A stretch of DNA of 17,446 nucleotides from Anammoximicrobium sp032229885 (lineage in GTDB: Bacteria; Planctomycetota; Planctomycetia; Pirellulales; Pirellulaceae): assembly GCA_032229885.1 (NCBI GenBank), contig JAVYAJ010000150.1, positions 1 through 17,446 of the forward strand, written 5' to 3'. Each line of letters starts with the position of its first letter. The stretch's first letter is position 1. Positions 1 through 7,633 of this stretch are shown in pieces. The notes below the pieces were generated by a model. That model was not told the DNA's origin. It searched no databases and saw only the letters and a program-made list of their open reading frames with translations. The translations under genes were made by a program, and so were the position numbers.

Positions 1-204
1 CGTTTCATCGACGTCCTTGCGCGGGCGAACTGGCCGGGCTACAGGAAAATACGTTTTGGAAACGCAGAGACGCTGAGGACGCTGAGATTTCGGCGCGCGC
101 GTCGTAGCCGAGAGAGACGTGACAGGCGAATCACGGCGGATGGACACGGATAACGGGGATGAAGACAGACGGTTAGACGCGATGTCTTTATTCGTGTGAT
201 TCAT
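1..204 (-). CDS. Possible partial hypothetical ORF, running off the window start
   Basis: Reading the minus strand from an ATG at 204, 68 codons stay open to the window edge with no stop. A strong Shine-Dalgarno-like AGGAGG lies just upstream, three bases from the ATG, with an overlapping GAGG six bases away. The peptide starts MNHTNKDIASNRLSSSPLSV and is rich in Ser, Arg and Pro. No domain is recognised. Much of the frame lies in DNA that looks like dispersed repeats (the ACGCAGAGACGCTGAGG-like stretch near 62-90 and the CACGGATAA / TTATTCGTG stretches), so the open frame may be chance. It points the same way as galE but lies 330 bases downstream, so co-transcription is uncertain. The good ribosome site is the main argument for it. 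The odd composition and repeat content argue against it. Confidence 0.3.
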   Translation of the reverse strand, partial: MNHTNKDIASNRLSSSPLSVSIRRDSPVTSLSATTRAPKSQRPQRLCVSKTYFPVARPVRPRKDVDET

Positions 205-206
205 GA
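60..206. repeat. Dispersed-repeat-like intergenic DNA with imperfect inverted arms
   Basis: Positions 62-90 read as a degenerate ACGCAGAGACGCTGAGGACG-type sequence. Positions 128-162 (GAATCAC, then ACACGGATAA) are partly mirrored by 187-201 (TTTATTCGTGTGATTC), which gives imperfect inverted arms around a 25-base centre. Sequences of this style recur as scattered non-coding repeats in planctomycete and other environmental genomes. That is from memory and was not checked against a database. Only one copy is seen here, so calling it a repeat is inference. Confidence 0.35.
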
Positions 207-534
207 TCCTCCTCAATATTTCTCGATCCTTGTTTGGTTGCGGCTGCGGGCCGCGCTAGGTTGGCTCGGCGCATCTATTGAGCCACTAGACGCCGCAGCG
301 ACGCGCCAGCGAATCCAACGCGTCCGTCGAGCGAACAAGCTCGGCGTGCAATAACTCTCGGCTATCAAATCTATGCACGTCAAGGCTCAAGGAATCGGAT
401 TGGCATCTCGTGGCGTCTATGCGTTCGGCCGCCTTCATCGTTCGGCAGATCATTTTGGGTCCAATCCCGGCGCGGCGGCCCGGCCACACTTCGGCGGATG
501 CGCTCGATTGCGGGCGGCGCATGGCGTGTGCTCG
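205..534. other. Gap downstream of galE with no supported gene
   Basis: This 330-base stretch separates the galE stop from the possible ORF at 204. A 78-codon minus-strand frame (522-286) begins 12 bases after the galE stop, but it has only a weak ribosome site, no recognisable domain and an amino-acid mix like a random GC-rich frame. I do not call it a gene. No T-rich terminator hairpin was found. The only clear signal is the AGGAGG motif just upstream of 204. Confidence 0.5.
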
Positions 535-1527
535 CTATGGACGGCGCCCCTGATCGCCATACCCGGAAGGATGCGCGCGATGCCAGTTCCAGGCGGTGGC
601 GATGATGTCGCGCAGCGTCGGATACCGAGGCTGCCAGCCCAATTCCTCGCGGATGCGTTGGCTGTCGGCGACCAGGGTTGGCGGATCGCCCGGGCGTCGC
701 GGGCCCACGCGAACCGGGATCGTGTGGCCGGTGACCTGGCGCGCGGTCTCGATGACCTGCTTGACGCTGAACCCCTGGCCGTTTCCCAGGTTATAGACTC
801 GGCTGCCGCGATCCAGCGCCTCGAGCGCCAGGATATGGGCCTGCGCCAGATCGGCGACGTGGATATAGTCCCGCACACACGTCCCGTCCGGCGTGTCATA
901 ATCGTCGCCGAAGATCGTGACATCCGGCCGCTGGCCCAGCGGGACCTGCAAGACGAGCGGAATCAGGTGATACTCGGGATGATGATCCTCGCCGCGTTCG
1001 TCGGTCGCCCCGGCCGCGTTGAAGTACCGCAGCGCGGCATACCGTAGCCCGTGAATCCGCTCGAGCCACATCAGCATACGTTCCAGAATATGCTTCGACT
1101 CGCCGTATGGGCTGCCCGGCACGATCTGTTCGGACTCGGTGATCGGGATCCGCCGCGGCGCGTCGAACAAGTTGGCTGTCGAAGACAGGATGAACCGTCG
1201 CGTCCCATGGGCAACCGTCGCCCGCAGCAGGTTCAGCCCGTTGGTTACGTTCTCGCCAAGATAGCGGAACGGGTTCTGCATCGACTCGCCGACCAACGTA
1301 TGCGAGGCGAAATGCATCACGGCCTCGGGCCGGTGCTGGGCAAACACGGCGTCCACCGCCGCTTGGTCGGCCAGATCGCCGTGGATGAATACGGCCTGCG
1401 ACGGCACGGCTGCTCGGTGCCCTTGATACAGATTGTCGAACACGATGACATCGTGTCCCACGCCGGCCAATTGCTCGGCGACAACGCTGCCGATATAGCC
1501 TGCGCCACCGGTGACCAGGATTTTCAT
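535..1527 (-). CDS. galE: UDP-glucose 4-epimerase
   Basis: This 330-residue NAD-dependent extended short-chain dehydrogenase/reductase interconverts UDP-glucose and UDP-galactose in the cytoplasm (Leloir pathway and supply of sugar nucleotides for surface glycans). The N-terminal Rossmann motif GGAGYIG is at residues 7-13, followed by the acidic end of strand 2 (FDNLYQG, 30-36). SSTANLF at 115-121 holds the catalytic Ser/Thr region, and YGESK at 141-145 is the YxxxK pair. RYFNAAGA (168-175) and the VRDYIHVADLA segment (218-228) are typical of GalE. Length is normal (about 330-340). I place the start at ATG 1527. It has AGGAG nine bases upstream; an in-frame TTG one codon earlier is less likely. 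The gene stands apart from rarA by 275 bases and probably has its own promoter. Other UDP-hexose epimerase specificities cannot be excluded from sequence alone. Confidence 0.93.
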   Translation of the reverse strand: MKILVTGGAGYIGSVVAEQLAGVGHDVIVFDNLYQGHRAAVPSQAVFIHGDLADQAAVDAVFAQHRPEAVMHFASHTLVGESMQNPFRYLGENVTNGLNLLRATVAHGTRRFILSSTANLFDAPRRIPITESEQIVPGSPYGESKHILERMLMWLERIHGLRYAALRYFNAAGATDERGEDHHPEYHLIPLVLQVPLGQRPDVTIFGDDYDTPDGTCVRDYIHVADLAQAHILALEALDRGSRVYNLGNGQGFSVKQVIETARQVTGHTIPVRVGPRRPGDPPTLVADSQRIREELGWQPRYPTLRDIIATAWNWHRAHPSGYGDQGRRP

Positions 1528-1585
1528 CAATGATCGCTCCTGCCTGAAGAAGTTGCGTGCCGTTCGACTGGATGCGTGCGCGATC

Positions 1586-1597
1586 CAATTTTAATTG
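1586..1597 (-). promoter_or_regulatory. Candidate -10 element of galE in an AT-rich palindrome
   Basis: On the minus strand the sequence reads CAATTAAAATTG, an inverted repeat around two central bases, and contains TAAAAT (5 of 6 match to TATAAT) at 1593-1588. It lies about 60 bases before the galE start in an AT-rich patch inside otherwise GC-rich DNA. No convincing -35 box is present at 16-18 bases. It could therefore be a promoter, an operator or simply an AT-rich spot. Confidence 0.3.
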
Positions 1598-1802
1598 TTG
1601 GGCAATTGTAGTCGCCAGAGTACGGGATTGCGGCGACCTGGCGACCGCGGCTACCTCGACGTTCGGTCTCGACGACGCAGCGGAGGCTCGAGCCGCCTGG
1701 AGCGATGGCCCGCGGAAGGCCGCCGCGTTTTCGTTCATCTGCCCAGCGCGCGATCCGTCCGACCGGCCAGCCCGACCGGCCGACCGGGCCGAGCGCGTCG
1801 GA

Positions 1803-3167
1803 TCACGGGTGCGCCGCGGACGCCGGCCGTTCCGGCGGACCGGATTTGGCGCTGCTCAGGCGTCCGCGGATGTCGCGCAAGCGTTGTCGCAATTCCGCCT
1901 CGAAGCCACGGTCGACGGGCTGATAATATTGGCGTTCTACGCCAAGGTAATCCTGGGCCGCCACGCCGCCGTCGGCATCGTGGGCAGATTGATACCCCTG
2001 GCCGTGGCCCAACTGGTGGGCGCCCGCATAGTGGGCATCGCGCAGGGCCTCGGGCACGGGCAGCGTGCGGCCCTGCCGGACGTCGCCGCGCGCCTGGGCG
2101 ATGGCCGTGGTGGCAGCGTTCGACTTGGGTGCGCAAGCCAGATAGGTCACGGCCTGGCTGAGCGTCAGTTGGCACTCGGGCAGGCCGATGAACTCGCAGG
2201 CCTGCATCGCGGCCACGGCCAGCGACAGGGCGTGCGGGTCGGCGTTGCCGACGTCCTCGCTGGCCAGGATGATCAGCCGTCGGCACAGGAACCGGACATC
2301 CTCGCCCGCTTCGAGCATCACCGCCAGCCAGTACAAAGCCGCGTCCGGATCGCTGCCGCGAATGCTCTTGATCAGCGCGCTGATCGTATCGTAGTGGGCA
2401 TCGCCGGTCCCGTCGTAGACGACGGCTTTACGCTGCACCGATTCCTCGGCCAACTGACGAGTGAACTCGACCGGCCGCCGCCCGCTGGATAGCACGCCGA
2501 TTTCCAACGCCGTCAGCGCGCGACGGGCGTCGCCATCGCAGACTTCGGCCAAAAAATCCAGCGCATCGGGATCCAGGCGGACGTCGAAGCGGCCTAAGCC
2601 GCGCGAGGCATCGGCGGCGGCCCGGCGCACGAGCGTCTTGATTTCGGCCGGCGCGAGCGGCTCGAACTGAAAGATCTGGCTGCGGCTGACCAAGGCACTG
2701 TTGACGGCAAAGAATGGGTTGGCGGTCGTCGCGCCCACGAGCGTGACAATGCCGTCCTCGACGTCCGGCAGCAAGGCATCCTGTTGGGCCTTGTTGAAGC
2801 GGTGAATTTCGTCGATGAACAGCAGCGTCCGCTGTCCGTCCGCCGCCAGTTCGTCGCGGGCGGCCAGCAATGCCTCGCGCAGCTCTTTCACACCGCTGGT
2901 GATGGCGCTCAACTGAACGAAACGACGGTGGCTGGCGGTCGCCAACAGGCGGGCGAGCGTGGTCTTGCCCGTCCCGGGCGGGCCGTAGAACAGCACCGAA
3001 CCGAGCCGGTCGGACTTCAACAGCCGCCACAGCAGCTTGCCCTCGCCCAGAAAATGCTGCTGGCCGACGAACTCGTCGAGCGTCGTCGGGCGCATTCGCG
3101 CCGCCAGGGGCTGGGCCTGCCGCAGGTTGTCCGCCTCGGCCTGCTCGAACAGCGTCTTTGCCGCCAT
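1803..3167 (-). CDS. rarA: Replication-associated recombination protein A (AAA+ ATPase, MgsA/WRNIP1 family)
   Basis: This 454-residue cytoplasmic clamp-loader-like ATPase acts at stalled replication forks. Walker A GPPGTGKT is at residues 62-69, Walker B LLFIDEIH at 115-122, sensor-1 GATTAN at 145-150, a likely arginine-finger region VSRSQIF at 160-166, and sensor-2 DARRAL at 213-218. The N-terminal RMRPTTLDEFVGQQH (25-39) is a family hallmark. The C-terminal half (about 250-430), with SALIKSIRGSDPDAALYWLA and AVTYLACAPKSNA, matches the RarA tetramerisation domain. Length is typical. The ATG at 3167 follows directly after the stop of the NfeD-type gene (TAGATG), and its GAGGAGG ribosome site lies in the last codons of that gene. 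Translational coupling is therefore likely. The last 15 residues are a family-unlike Pro/Ala-rich tail. Confidence 0.95.
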   Translation of the reverse strand: MAAKTLFEQAEADNLRQAQPLAARMRPTTLDEFVGQQHFLGEGKLLWRLLKSDRLGSVLFYGPPGTGKTTLARLLATASHRRFVQLSAITSGVKELREALLAARDELAADGQRTLLFIDEIHRFNKAQQDALLPDVEDGIVTLVGATTANPFFAVNSALVSRSQIFQFEPLAPAEIKTLVRRAAADASRGLGRFDVRLDPDALDFLAEVCDGDARRALTALEIGVLSSGRRPVEFTRQLAEESVQRKAVVYDGTGDAHYDTISALIKSIRGSDPDAALYWLAVMLEAGEDVRFLCRRLIILASEDVGNADPHALSLAVAAMQACEFIGLPECQLTLSQAVTYLACAPKSNAATTAIAQARGDVRQGRTLPVPEALRDAHYAGAHQLGHGQGYQSAHDADGGVAAQDYLGVERQYYQPVDRGFEAELRQRLRDIRGRLSSAKSGPPERPASAAHP

Positions 3168-4703
3168 CTATGCCTCCTCGTCCTCGCGAACCACGATGCG
3201 GCTGCCCTGAATTTCCACGATTCGCACCGGGCGGCCACGTTCGACAAAGTCGCCGTCGGTCAGCACGTCCAGATAACTAGCGTCGAAACGAGCTTTTCCG
3301 GCGGGCCGTAGGGACGAGAGGGCGACGCCGGAATCGCCGACCCGCACACCCCAGGGATTTTCGTCGCTGGCGGGCGGCACAGAGGACGCATTCAAGCCGT
3401 CGGGCGCGGGGGCGCCAGACGCGGCGCCCGCCGGTTGTAGCACCAATCCGTTCAGGATGGGCAATGAGCCAAAATGCCGGCTGAGGATCGTGGCGATCGC
3501 TAGGAACGCGACGGCGGAACAGCCCAGCACCAGGACGGACGTGCCGAACGTCTCCCATTGCAGCCGCGTCTCGGGAATCAGGAACGTTTGGCTCGCCATC
3601 ACCACGCCGGCGAACATCAACAGCAGTCCGGAGATGCCGGCGATCCCGAACCCGGGCAGGACGAAGATCTCGACTGCCAGAAACGCTACGCCGATCAGGA
3701 ACAGGACGACTTCGAGCAGCTCGGCGGTCCCGCCCAGAAAGCGGCTCCAGAAAAATAGGCCGAAACACAGCAGCGAAACCAACCCGCCCAGCCCGATGCC
3801 CGGCGTGCTCAGCTCGACGTACAACGCCACCAGCCCGACGATGAACAGCAAGGCCGTCACGGACGGCCAGTTGAGAACGTAGACCGCCGTGTCGACCGCG
3901 CTCGCCTCGATGACCCGCGGCAACGCGGTCAGCCCCAACAACGCTTGCAGCTCTTGGCGACTTTGCGTCGTGGCGTCGGCCAATCCCAGTTCCACCGCCC
4001 GCCGTCCGTTGACCTCCAGAAAGCTGTCTTCGCGCGATTCCAAGACCGGCGGACCTTTGATCCAGCGATCCGGCTTGGATGCGGCCTCGATTTCATGCTC
4101 GGACATGAACGTGACCGCGCCCGTGTCGCGATCCGTGACCTGGTACACAACCAGATTCATGTCCACCATCGCCTCGGCCAACGCCGGCGGACGACCGTGC
4201 GTCTCGGCCAAATCGCGGATCTTGCGGGCCAGGTCGCTGCGGATCTTTTCGGGGGCGTGGCGGAACAAGAAATCCTCGCCCATCACGATCGGCCCGGCAT
4301 CGCCCAACACGGCATTGGGGTGCATGATGATCCGTTCGCAACCCAGCGCGACGATCGCTGCGCCGCTGAGCGCTTCGCGCGGCACATAGGCGACCGTCGC
4401 GGCCCAATTGAGATCTCGCAGCCGATAGGCCATGTTGAAGCTGGATTCGACCAACCCGCCCGGGCTGTCGATTTCCACGATCACCAGGTCCGCGCCCTGT
4501 CGCTGAGCGTCGTCCAGCTTACGATGCAAAAACTGGTCGAGCAGCGGCGTGACGGTACCCTCGAGCCGGATCAGCACGGCCCGCTCGTATTTGGCTGGCG
4601 GATCCGCGGCGACGACTGGACCGACGTCCGACCCTCCGATGGCGCCCAGCATCGCGGCCAACGCCGCGCTGAAGCCGATGCTCGAATTTCGCCAGACGCT
4701 CAT
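3168..4703 (-). CDS. NfeD-family membrane-bound ClpP-class serine protease
   Basis: This is a 511-residue long-form NfeD (STOPP-type) protein. An N-terminal signal or anchor (about 1-33, ending VVAAD) exports a ClpP-like domain (about 40-260). EIDSPGG is at 77-83, and ALSGAAIVALG (111-121) holds the candidate nucleophile Ser113. Lys153 (HAPEKIRSD) lies 40 residues later and fits the Ser-Lys dyad spacing of characterised archaeal members. Four or five membrane helices follow (about 279-297, 304-320, 328-347, 353-371, 385-406). The C-terminal OB-fold NfeD domain (about 455-508) has GVALSSLRPAGKARF and ends in a strongly acidic tail. Such proteins work in membrane quality control, usually with stomatin-like partners; none is encoded here. 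The start is ATG 4703 with GGGAG upstream. The frame stays open for 93 codons before it, but that part is not protein-like and has no better ribosome site. The gene is downstream of miaB and coupled to rarA. Confidence 0.9.
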   Translation of the reverse strand: MSVWRNSSIGFSAALAAMLGAIGGSDVGPVVAADPPAKYERAVLIRLEGTVTPLLDQFLHRKLDDAQRQGADLVIVEIDSPGGLVESSFNMAYRLRDLNWAATVAYVPREALSGAAIVALGCERIIMHPNAVLGDAGPIVMGEDFLFRHAPEKIRSDLARKIRDLAETHGRPPALAEAMVDMNLVVYQVTDRDTGAVTFMSEHEIEAASKPDRWIKGPPVLESREDSFLEVNGRRAVELGLADATTQSRQELQALLGLTALPRVIEASAVDTAVYVLNWPSVTALLFIVGLVALYVELSTPGIGLGGLVSLLCFGLFFWSRFLGGTAELLEVVLFLIGVAFLAVEIFVLPGFGIAGISGLLLMFAGVVMASQTFLIPETRLQWETFGTSVLVLGCSAVAFLAIATILSRHFGSLPILNGLVLQPAGAASGAPAPDGLNASSVPPASDENPWGVRVGDSGVALSSLRPAGKARFDASYLDVLTDGDFVERGRPVRIVEIQGSRIVVREDEEA

Positions 4704-4908
4704 CGAAAAGTCTCCCGCTCCGCGACACGTGGCTCTGACGATTCCGCGATTTGGATCCCCGTTATCCGCCGCAGAGCTTGCAATCGCGCGTTGCCGGATG
4801 GGCCGTGCTCGGCTGTTGCCACCCGGCATGTGGCGTTCGGCCGGCCGTTCCTCGCCCGTGCGGCATTCGCCGGCCTTGTCGCCTCTGCTCACGCGACCGG
4901 AATCGGCG
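4704..4908. other. 205-base spacer between miaB and the NfeD-type gene
   Basis: No gene is supported here. It is GC-rich with scattered short inverted repeats around GGCCGGCC (near 4838-4885) but no terminator T-run. The next gene's ribosome site (GGGAG) is near 4711-4716. The two genes may be one transcript or separate ones; the sequence does not decide. Confidence 0.5.
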
Positions 4909-6357
4909 TCACCGACTGGCCAGGGTCGGCAAGCTGAGGCTGACCAAGTTGCTCGGTTGGCTCGGGATGGCGGCTTCGCCAATCAGCGTGTGCGCGGTGC
5001 AATCGTGAACGTTGATGGGCAAAAACTGGCCGATCAAGCGTGGCGTACCGGGAAACACGACAATCCGATCGCACATCGTACGTCCGGTCAGTTGCAGCAC
5101 GTCGCCCTCCATGCCGCGTTTCTCAGCGGCGCGACTGGGCCCTTCGACCAACACCTCGACGGTTTGGCCAAGAAACGCTTGATTGTCCTCCTCGCTGATC
5201 GCATCCTGGATGGCCAGCAGCTCGTTGTTTCGCCGCCGCTTGACGTCGTCCGGGACGTCGTCCGGGAGAAGTTGCGAGGCTTTGGTCAGCGGACGCTCGC
5301 TGTACTTGAAAATAAAACTGCTCTTAAAGCGGCATTCGCGAATCAGCTCGACCGACTGCTGAAATTCGTCTTCGGTTTCACCGCAAAAACCGACGATAAA
5401 ATCGCTGGACACGGCTGCCTGGGGGAGAATCTCGCGGATGCGGGCCATCATCTCACGATAGTCCTCGACCGTATAGCCACGTTTCATCGCGTGCAGGACA
5501 CGATTTGAACCGCTCTGAGCGGGCACGTGCAGATATTGCGAACACTTGGGCAGTGCCGCCACCGTCTCGAGCAGCTCGGGGGTCATGTCTTTGGGGAAAT
5601 TCGTGACGAACTTCAGCCGTCGGATTCCCTCGATCTCGTGCAGTTCGACCAGCAGATCGGCCAACCGGGTCGTCCGGCCGCCGCTGTGGTGGCGATAGCT
5701 GTTGACCGTCTGGCCCAGCAGGGTGATCTCGCGGCAGCCTTGGTCGGCCAGGACGCGCGCTTCGGCAAGGATTTCCGCGGGCGGGCGGCCCTGCTCGGGG
5801 CCGCGCGTCATGGGGACGACACAGTAGGTGCAGAACTTGTCACAGCCGATCTGTATCCGCAAGTACGCCTGCGCCGGGCTGGGGCGCATCACCGGATCGC
5901 GCAGCGGATCGAACGTCTCGTGGCTGCGGCGAATCTGCTCGACCGGCCCGTCCCATCGGTCGCGGCCGACCGCCAACTGACGGCCGTCGCCAGCCCTTAC
6001 CGCCGCGATCAGCTCGGCGGTCTGCCTCAATTGTCCCGGACCGATGATCAGGTCCACATGGCTGGCCCGCTCGAAGATCTTCCGCTGGTCCTTCTGCGCC
6101 ATGCAGCCCAACACGCCGATGACCATCTCGGGGCGCTGACGCTTGTGACGCCGCAGCTTGCCCAGCGCACTGTAGATTTTGTCTTCGGCGTGCTGGCGGA
6201 CGCTGCACGTGTTGAACAAGACCGTGTCGGCTCGCTCGATCGATTCGACGAGTTCGTACCCATGCTGACGCAGGCTGGCCACGACCATCTCGCTGTCCAG
6301 TACGTTCATCTGGCAGCCGACGGTTTCGATGTACAAAAAATGTTCAGCGACGGTCAA
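4909..6357 (-). CDS. miaB: tRNA-2-methylthio-N6-dimethylallyladenosine synthase (radical SAM methylthiotransferase)
   Basis: This 482-residue enzyme methylthiolates position 2 of i6A37 in tRNAs reading UNN codons. The N-terminal UPF0004 domain carries Cys15 (ETVGCQMN), Cys51 (FNTCSV) and Cys85 (GVLGCMAQ), which hold the auxiliary 4Fe-4S cluster. The radical-SAM CxxxCxxC is Cys172, Cys176 and Cys179 (GCDKFCTYC), followed by VVPMTRGPEQ-type family sequence. LLGQTVNSY, QSGSNRVLHAMKRGYT and SSDFIVGFCGETEDEF all fit MiaB. A TRAM domain (about 385-450) binds tRNA. The start is TTG at 6357, with GAGGAG about eight bases upstream; no in-frame ATG precedes the first cysteine, so TTG is well supported. 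The last 30 or so residues extend beyond the usual TRAM end. It heads the miaB / NfeD-type / rarA group. The relative RimO is less likely because of the QTVNSY and RGPEQGR motifs. Confidence 0.95.
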   Translation of the reverse strand: MTVAEHFLYIETVGCQMNVLDSEMVVASLRQHGYELVESIERADTVLFNTCSVRQHAEDKIYSALGKLRRHKRQRPEMVIGVLGCMAQKDQRKIFERASHVDLIIGPGQLRQTAELIAAVRAGDGRQLAVGRDRWDGPVEQIRRSHETFDPLRDPVMRPSPAQAYLRIQIGCDKFCTYCVVPMTRGPEQGRPPAEILAEARVLADQGCREITLLGQTVNSYRHHSGGRTTRLADLLVELHEIEGIRRLKFVTNFPKDMTPELLETVAALPKCSQYLHVPAQSGSNRVLHAMKRGYTVEDYREMMARIREILPQAAVSSDFIVGFCGETEDEFQQSVELIRECRFKSSFIFKYSERPLTKASQLLPDDVPDDVKRRRNNELLAIQDAISEEDNQAFLGQTVEVLVEGPSRAAEKRGMEGDVLQLTGRTMCDRIVVFPGTPRLIGQFLPINVHDCTAHTLIGEAAIPSQPSNLVSLSLPTLASR

Positions 6358-6821
6358 CGATCGATTCTCCTCAAGGGGGGGGCGCCAGCCCGCGGGTCAC
6401 ACGCCAGCCGGCCCGCTCGGAACGACCGATCTCGTGCGTTTCGAGTGTCGTCAAAGCTGGACCTTGGCATATTGGCATAGCCGTGAACGCCGGGCCGCTG
6501 GAAACCCGCCCTCCGACGAATGTAGCTACCCAAGAACCACCGTTGGATAACGCTCGAGCGCGAAAACGGCGACGTTCCGACCGCCGCACGGGCGTCTGCG
6601 CACAAAGGATCTACGCGCGGACATTTCGCGTGCGGACATGCTGGGCCGACCACGCGGGCAGACATGCGTTCGCGCGGCACGGCGCGAGCTGGCATCTGCC
6701 GTTAATGATACCGACCGATGGCCAGTCCGGCCAGATGCGACGCCCATCGATGTGTGTGGCGATCTCGAGTGACGTCAGTACGTTGGGGTACGCCACGACC
6801 AGGTCGTGTGCGCTCGTGCGT

Positions 6822-6882
6822 GAAATCGCCACGTGGCTGCGGAATCTTGCCGCAAGTATTACGAGAGAAATCGCCACGCGGC
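6822..6882. repeat. Pair of 16-base direct repeats
   Basis: GAAATCGCCACGTGGC at 6822-6837 and GAAATCGCCACGCGGC at 6867-6882 match at 15 of 16 bases and are 45 bases apart, start to start. Between them GCGG-AATCTTG-CCGC (6839-6853) can form a small stem. It could be a duplicated protein-binding site or a relic of a dispersed repeat; function is unknown. Confidence 0.6.
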
Positions 6883-7123
6883 GGGGGCGCCGCGCCCACT
6901 CGGTTACCGCCACAACCTGGTAGTGGATGCGACCGAGCGTGACTCTCCGTCGCTGCCCCCTCTCGAAGGATGCATTTCAGGCTGACAAACTTGGCGGAAA
7001 CTGCGCATCACGGATCGTGAATCCTGACTTGCGACACTAGGCAAACTGGCAAATATCTGGCTGCGGTGACCTGACAATCGTTATTTTGCGGCAGGGGTGC
7101 AAACGCGCCGATCAATCGACGCT

Positions 7124-7245
7124 GTGACGGCAGCTGCCGGTCGCAGCGGCTGAACCACCAGTGGTCAGTGGTCAGTGGTCAGGGGTCAGGGGTCAGGGGT
7201 CAGGGGTCAGGTGACGGCAGCCACCGATCGCAGCGGCTGAACCAC
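7124..7245. repeat. Heptamer tandem array between two 35-bp direct repeats
   Basis: Seven perfect-length heptamers run from 7161 to 7209: three GTGGTCA units followed by four GGGGTCA units. They are flanked by a 35-base direct repeat at 7124-7158 and again at 7211-7245 (GTGACGGCAG...GCGGCTGAACCAC), which match at 32 of 35 bases by my count. The unit change from GTGGTCA to GGGGTCA is in blocks, as expected from expansion by slippage after one point mutation. Heptameric short tandem repeats are known in cyanobacteria and appear in planctomycetes. The flanking repeat suggests a longer, higher-order unit that was duplicated. Confidence 0.85.
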
Positions 7246-7633
7246 GGGAACGGGCGCGCCCTAAAGTAAAACAGCGCAGGCTAGATGGTTTATGCCAGCC
7301 ATGCCGAAAGTGATGATTCTAATTGCAATTCTGGGCCGATAGTGTGTAGCGAGAGTACATAGCTGTTCGGATTGCAACGGCGGTGCGTAGCGCCGTGCGT
7401 GCCGACGCTCGCGACAGACATGGCCTTGCCAGCGACCCGGGGGGCGCGTCGGCGAGGCCGGAGGAAACCTGGCAGCGGGCGCGATTGGCCGAGCGGGGGT
7501 GGATCATCCCTGCCGCTCGTCCGTGGAGTTCGACAGCACATGCTCGGTTGAGGGAGTGGGGACTCGAACGATTCATGCAGACGGAGTAGGTCGCACGGCG
7601 GTCCAACTTTTTCTCTGCTGCGGAGACTCATCG

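Larger units (their letters stand above)
6358..7633. other. 1.28-kb gene-free region between miaB and the outer-membrane gene
   Basis: No convincing gene is seen on either strand. Frames up to 146 codons exist, but they are Arg-rich, mutually overlapping and without domains or good ribosome sites. The region separates divergent genes and should hold promoters for both, although none stands out. It contains a 16-base direct repeat pair (6822-6882), a palindrome CACGACC-A-GGTCGTG (6794-6808), a TGACGTCA palindrome (6770-6777), a heptamer array flanked by 35-bp repeats (7124-7245), and AATTGCAATT (7321-7330), a perfect 10-base palindrome. Confidence 0.55.

Noticed and set aside
286..522. 78-codon minus-strand frame right after galE
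   Set aside because: It has a weak ribosome site, no domain, and a composition like random GC-rich frames. The 12-base spacing to galE alone is not enough.
373..1047. 224-codon plus-strand frame opposite galE
   Set aside because: It is antisense to a well-supported galE, with no recognisable motif; a typical shadow frame in GC-rich DNA.
4704..4982. N-terminal extension of the NfeD-type protein from an ATG at 4982
   Set aside because: The extra 93 residues are Arg/Ala/Gly-rich, would bury the signal peptide inside the protein, and overlap the end of miaB. The ATG at 4703 has a good ribosome site and is followed by a normal signal sequence.
6611..6913. 100-codon minus-strand frame in the gap upstream of miaB
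   Set aside because: It runs over the 16-base direct repeats, lacks a ribosome site and has no recognisable domain.
7124..7245. CRISPR array
   Set aside because: Only two copies of the 35-bp repeat exist, and the intervening sequence is a tandem heptamer array, not a unique spacer. No cas genes are nearby.
7555..7580. GGACTCGAAC-like sequence resembling an antisense tRNA T-arm
   Set aside because: The flanking bases do not form the T stem, and no acceptor, D or anticodon arms could be placed.
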